DNA of 8,958 nucleotides from Candidatus Halarchaeoplasma halalkaliphilum (GTDB lineage Archaea; Thermoplasmatota; Thermoplasmata; Halarchaeoplasmatales; Halarchaeoplasmataceae): contig SLLU01000075.1 of the NCBI GenBank assembly GCA_007133925.1, forward strand, positions 1 to 8,958. Direction: 5' to 3'. Position numbers and translations under genes: made by a program. The notes under the pieces are model-generated. The model worked only from the letters and a program-made list of their open reading frames with translations, made no database searches and was not told the origin of the DNA. This document shows, piece after piece, positions 7,255 through 8,958 of the stretch; the first letter of the stretch is position 1; each line of letters opens with the position of its first letter.

Positions 7255-7288
7255 ACAATTGTTAAGCTCAGTACCAAAGACTCAGCCA

Positions 7289-7303
7289 CATATTTAATAT
7301 TTT
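7289..7303 (-). promoter_or_regulatory. Archaeal TATA box (box A) of alba
   Basis: AAATATTAAATATGT on the minus strand matches the AT-rich archaeal box A, with the purine-rich GAAGGG of a possible BRE just upstream. Transcription would start near 7270, giving a 5' leader of about 30 nt that contains the Shine-Dalgarno site. It is the only strongly AT-rich patch between the tRNA and alba. Confidence 0.65.
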
Positions 7304-7337
7304 GGCCCTTCAAGATTTCTGAACGGACTCGCCGGGA

Positions 7338-7369
7338 ATTTCGTCTGGAGAGGGGTTTCCTCAGCAGGT
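7338..7369 (-). other. tRNA intron 2, in the T-loop (between 59 and 60)
   Basis: 32 nt. The exon T-stem (5 bp) forms the outer helix. The central helix pairs exon TTCG (7375-7372) with intron CGAA (7343-7340). The bulges are AAA (7371-7369) on the 5' side and ATT (7339-7337) on the 3' side, each cut after its second base, giving T-loop TTCGAAT. The intron arm is weak: a C-A mismatch, CTG/CAG (7367-7365 with 7347-7345), a 2x2 internal loop, then GAGG/CCTC (7362-7359 with 7353-7350). Outer helix, bulges and central helix are strictly BHB. Confidence 0.88.
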
Positions 7370-7412
7370 TTCGAACCCGGGTTTGGGGCTCCGGAGGCCC
7401 CGGTGATATCCA

Positions 7413-7444
7413 TTGTAGTCCAATCACACTCTGGTGATATGGAT
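7413..7444 (-). other. tRNA intron 1, in the D-loop (between 17 and 17a)
   Basis: 32 nt. Exon bases GTAG (7450-7447) pair with intron CTAC (7418-7415) as the 4-bp central helix. The 5' bulge is CAA (7446-7444) and the 3' bulge AAT (7414-7412), each cut after its second base. The intron arm pairs TCCA (7443-7440) with TGGA (7422-7419) and, after one bulged T, ATCAC (7438-7434) with GTGAT (7427-7423), closed by a 6-nt loop. The outer exon helix is poor, so this is a relaxed BHB. The predicted cut yields a consensus D-loop, which is the strongest support. Confidence 0.85.
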
Positions 7445-7461
7445 TGCTACACCACGAGCCC

Positions 7462-7614
7462 TTACTTGCTTTTAAATTCGGTGTATCCGCATTTCCCGCA
7501 GGACACCCGATCACTGTGGACCGCCATGAAAACTCCTTCTCCGCATTTGGGGCAGGTACGTCGCAAACGTGTGATGGAACCGTCCTTCACTTCATAGACA
7601 TCTTTTTTTGCCAT
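7462..7614 (-). CDS. rps27ae: Small ribosomal subunit protein S27ae
   Basis: A 50-residue zinc-ribbon protein of the 30S subunit, the archaeal equivalent of the ribosomal half of eukaryotic ubiquitin-S27a fusion (no ubiquitin part here, as usual in archaea). It starts MAKKDVYEV, and the zinc ligands are C21, C24, C39 and C42 in CPKC and CGKC, followed by GYTEFKSK. The start ATG at 7612-7614 has an excellent Shine-Dalgarno site 4 nt upstream (7619-7627) made of the last codons and stop of rps24e. The TAA stop ends at 7462, directly against the first base of the tRNA. The rps24e-rps27ae order is widely conserved in archaea. Confidence 0.95.
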   Translation of the reverse strand: MAKKDVYEVKDGSITRLRRTCPKCGEGVFMAVHSDRVSCGKCGYTEFKSK

Positions 7615-7618
7615 GGGG

Positions 7619-7627
7619 ATCACTCCT
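7619..7627 (-). promoter_or_regulatory. Shine-Dalgarno site of rps27ae, overlapping the rps24e stop
   Basis: AGGAGTGAT on the minus strand resembles the full anti-SD complement GGAGGTGAT. It includes the final GAG codon and TGA stop of rps24e, so ribosomes finishing S24e stop on the S27ae ribosome site, which would couple the two. Confidence 0.7.
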
Positions 7628-7913
7628 TGATCTTGTTCCGGTCTATCTGATATTTACGTTCGTAGCGCAGGGCATCTTCTTTACTCTGGTAAAGTTTGGC
7701 CAGCACCTTGGCTTTGTCCAGTCCGAACTCGGATATGATGTTCTCCACAACTATCCGTTCCTTTTCGAATCCGGTCAAAGTTGCGATCTTCGCCTTTATC
7801 TGATCCCGGTTTGGAGTGGGTTCCAAGCCATGGTGTACCGAGAGGACCAACTCTCTTCTGTTCAGGAGTTTGTTCTCCTTTTCTTCTTCTATCTCTATCG
7901 ACATTTCCGACAT
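7620..7913 (-). CDS. rps24e: Small ribosomal subunit protein S24e
   Basis: A 97-residue 30S protein. Family features are KENKLLNRRELVLSVHH near the N-terminus, TPNRDQIKAKIA, the core segment ENIISEFGLDKAKVLAKLY, and the SKEDALRYERKY ending. Start choice: ATG at 7911-7913 has AAGGTGG (7919-7925) five nt upstream. The in-frame GTG at 7920-7922 lies inside that Shine-Dalgarno site and is unlikely, and the ATG at 7904 is a third option. The preceding gene's TAG stop sits between the ribosome site and the ATG, a close-packed coupled arrangement. It lies 5 nt upstream of rps27ae. Confidence 0.95.
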   Translation of the reverse strand: MSEMSIEIEEEKENKLLNRRELVLSVHHGLEPTPNRDQIKAKIATLTGFEKERIVVENIISEFGLDKAKVLAKLYQSKEDALRYERKYQIDRNKIKE

Positions 7914-7914
7914 T

Positions 7915-8424
7915 CTATCCACCTTGGTTCACTTTTTCCATCCTATTTATTACTTGCCATGACCTTTGTTGTTTATGTTCGTCCACTATGTTGATGACCA
8001 TCCCCTCAGAGGGTATCCCATATAATACTATTCCCCCTACGGGACAGTGTATGATGGCTACCAGAGAAAGAAGGTCTTCCTCCCCATCCACCACGATGAC
8101 GTGGGGTTTTTCCGAGGATATTCCCAATTCAACTGCATTCCATGCCTCCACCGTGATCATCTCCGGAGGGTTCTTTACGTAAATCCGTTCCACATCCGGC
8201 AGCTTACCCATGTATTCTCCTCTATGGGTTTTCCCATCAACAACGGACAGATCAGGTAATATGCCCTGTTCACAAAGTACGTTGGTGACGAAATCTCCCA
8301 CGGTAATAAGGGGGCGATGTTCCAAGTACTCCTCTGGTAGAACTCCCGAGACAACGGGGCCAAGGGTATCCTTGAGCATGCTCCGAAGTTCCTTCGGAAG
8401 TCTTATGTCTTCACTCATGACCAT
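7915..8424 (-). CDS. GTP-dependent dephospho-CoA kinase (DUF359 family)
   Basis: A 169-residue protein of the archaeal DUF359 family, whose Thermococcus member was shown to phosphorylate dephospho-CoA with GTP, the last step of CoA synthesis. It is unrelated to bacterial CoaE. Conserved stretches seen: ITVGDFVTN (40-48), VVDGKTHR (61-68), KNPPEMIT (84-91), VVDGEEDLLSL (111-121), and LYGIPSEGMV (134-143) followed by D148. The start ATG at 8422-8424 directly follows the spt4 stop with no spacer; Met3 is an alternative. No strong ribosome site, so translation is probably coupled to spt4. The location between spt4 and rps24e is conserved in many euryarchaea and supports the assignment. Activity is inferred from the family. 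Confidence 0.9.
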   Translation of the reverse strand: MVMSEDIRLPKELRSMLKDTLGPVVSGVLPEEYLEHRPLITVGDFVTNVLCEQGILPDLSVVDGKTHRGEYMGKLPDVERIYVKNPPEMITVEAWNAVELGISSEKPHVIVVDGEEDLLSLVAIIHCPVGGIVLYGIPSEGMVINIVDEHKQQRSWQVINRMEKVNQGG

Positions 8425-8616
8425 CTATTCTCTCACTTTAAGAGCGAATTTGCCGTTGGTCTTTATGCCCATCTTTCGGGCCAGTTCGGAGTGTTCGTGC
8501 TCCAGCACTATCAGATATCCCTGCCATTCGCCGGTGACCTCCGAGCCGCAAAGGGTACATTCGTTCTCCGAGGTTACTGCGTTACAGTTCTTACACGCTT
8601 TCATCTTCTTGGGCAT
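8425..8616 (-). CDS. spt4: Transcription elongation factor Spt4 (RpoE'')
   Basis: A 63-residue zinc-ribbon protein that pairs with Spt5 (NusG-like) on RNA polymerase and increases processivity. The zinc ligands are C8, C11, C20 and C23 in CKNC and CTLC, followed by the GEWQGYLIVLEHEHSELARKMG core, which carries the Spt5-contact strand. The length is normal for archaea. The ATG at 8614-8616 lies 6 nt after the rpo7 stop; GGTGGAGG about 10-12 nt upstream inside the rpo7 end can serve as ribosome site. Older annotations call it RNA polymerase subunit E''. Confidence 0.95.
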   Translation of the reverse strand: MPKKMKACKNCNAVTSENECTLCGSEVTGEWQGYLIVLEHEHSELARKMGIKTNGKFALKVRE

Positions 8617-8622
8617 GGTTCA

Positions 8623-8958
8623 TCAGGCCTCCACCTTTTCATGGATCCATTCCAGTTTACCCAAGCCGGGCTGTCGCATGGTCAATCCGATCTTGCTCTC
8701 ACGGGGACTGCGTTCGTTCACGCTGACCGTGACTATCCTGGCCCTGAGCTTGTCGTTTATGCCGATCTCCTTCTTTTTATCCTTTCCCCTGAGACGCTGG
8801 TTTCCCACATCCACTTCCACCTTGTCGTTCATCATCTGGCTTATGTGAAGAAGACCGTCCAAGGGGCCAAATCTGACGAATGCTCCGAACTTGAGTATCT
8901 CACAAACATAGCCATATATCAGTTCCTGCTCCTCCAGCAGATATACCAAAGCATCGTA
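8623..8958 (-). CDS. rpo7: RNA polymerase subunit Rpo7 (RpoE'), C-terminal part; start beyond window
   Basis: The frame is open to the window edge and begins YDALVYLLEEQE, equivalent to the FDAIVF linker of Rpo7, so roughly the first 70-80 residues (the RNAP-docking RNP domain) are missing; the TTG at 8949 is not a start. The 111 visible residues are the S1 domain: EILKFGAFVRFGPLDGLLHISQM, then DKLRARIVTVSVN and the highly conserved IGLTMRQPGLGKLEWI end. With Rpo4 it forms the stalk that binds nascent RNA and aids promoter melting. It stops with TGA 6 nt before spt4. It is the first visible gene of the operon. Confidence 0.95.
   Translation of the reverse strand, partial: YDALVYLLEEQELIYGYVCEILKFGAFVRFGPLDGLLHISQMMNDKVEVDVGNQRLRGKDKKKEIGINDKLRARIVTVSVNERSPRESKIGLTMRQPGLGKLEWIHEKVEA

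Larger units (their letters stand above)
7324..7461 (-). tRNA. tRNA-Arg(CCG) interrupted by two non-canonical introns
   Basis: The gene spans 138 nt; removing 7413-7444 and 7338-7369 leaves 74 nt. Acceptor stem GGGCTCG (7461-7455) pairs with CGAGTCC (7331-7325), with one G-U at 3-70. D-stem: G10-C25, T11-A24, G12-C23. Spliced D-loop AGCATGGATA has A14, G15, G18, G19 and A21. Anticodon stem GGGGC/GCCCC; anticodon loop CTCCGGA (7396-7390) with U33 and anticodon CCG. Variable loop AAAC gives a G15-C48 Levitt pair. T-stem CCGGG/CCCGG; spliced T-loop TTCGAAT. Discriminator G73 at 7324; no CCA is encoded. A20 and C35, arginine identity elements, are present. It reads the CGG codon. The 5' end directly abuts the S27ae stop codon, and no TATA box sits at a suitable distance, so it is probably processed from the ribosomal protein transcript. 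The fold and loop consensus after splicing make this far better than a pseudogene. Confidence 0.93.

Noticed and set aside
7324..7461. Reading the locus as a tRNA pseudogene broken by insertions
   Set aside because: Both insertions have BHB-like splice structures, and splicing restores all stems and consensus loops exactly. A decaying gene would not keep perfect acceptor, anticodon and T stems.
7467..7480. AT-rich AATTTAAAA as a promoter for the tRNA
   Set aside because: It is centred only about 13 nt before the tRNA 5' end, so transcription would start inside the tRNA; the bases are the last codons of rps27ae.
7233..7514. A 93-codon minus-strand open frame from rps27ae through the tRNA to alba
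   Set aside because: It crosses a tRNA, the alba promoter and part of rps27ae in another frame; the sequence is explained by those features.
7920..7922. GTG start for rps24e
   Set aside because: It lies within the AAGGTGG ribosome site that serves the ATG at 7911-7913.

Overview
The window looks like euryarchaeal chromosomal DNA. Archaeal hallmarks are PurP-type purine synthesis, Alba chromatin protein, archaeal Rpo7 and Spt4, ribosomal proteins S24e and S27ae, a GTP-dependent dephospho-CoA kinase of the DUF359 family, RIO1 kinase with a Pno1/Dim2-like KH protein, and a tRNA spliced at bulge-helix-bulge (BHB) sites without an encoded CCA end. Alba and the general gene set would fit a Thermoplasmata-like lineage, but that placement is inference. 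There is no stretch of more than 300 bases without a gene and no sign of a mobile element or CRISPR array.

Left part, plus strand (1-5279): the 3' part of purP (the gene starts before the window), followed 31 nt later, behind a good Shine-Dalgarno site, by a 1386-residue protein. This protein carries 29 tetratricopeptide (TPR) units plus one broken unit, then a helical region that looks internally repeated, a basic Pro/Lys linker and a two-zinc Cys/His domain at the C-terminus. Within the TPR array, units 5-10 resemble units 16-21, an 11-unit super-repeat.

Middle, minus strand (5276-7240): alba, a MazG-type nucleotide pyrophosphohydrolase, RIO1 and the KH protein, read right to left. RIO1 and KH overlap by 8 nt and probably work together in 30S subunit maturation. 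Their stop end collides with the TPR gene: the two stop codons share bases in a 4-nt overlap. Alba has its own TATA box and Shine-Dalgarno site.

Right part, minus strand (7324-8958): a tightly packed information-processing operon, rpo7 (5' part lies beyond the window) - spt4 - dephospho-CoA kinase - rps24e - rps27ae, ending in a tRNA gene whose first base directly follows the rps27ae stop codon. The S27ae gene (7462-7614, 50 residues) is short but has all four zinc cysteines.

The most striking item is that tRNA gene. Read as contiguous DNA it looks broken, but removing two 32-nt introns, one in the D-loop and one in the T-loop, yields a 74-nt tRNA-Arg(CCG) with every stem closed and consensus D- and T-loops. 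There is no intron in the anticodon loop. Both introns have recognisable BHB-like splice structures with 4-bp central helices and 3-nt bulges, cut after the second base of each bulge.
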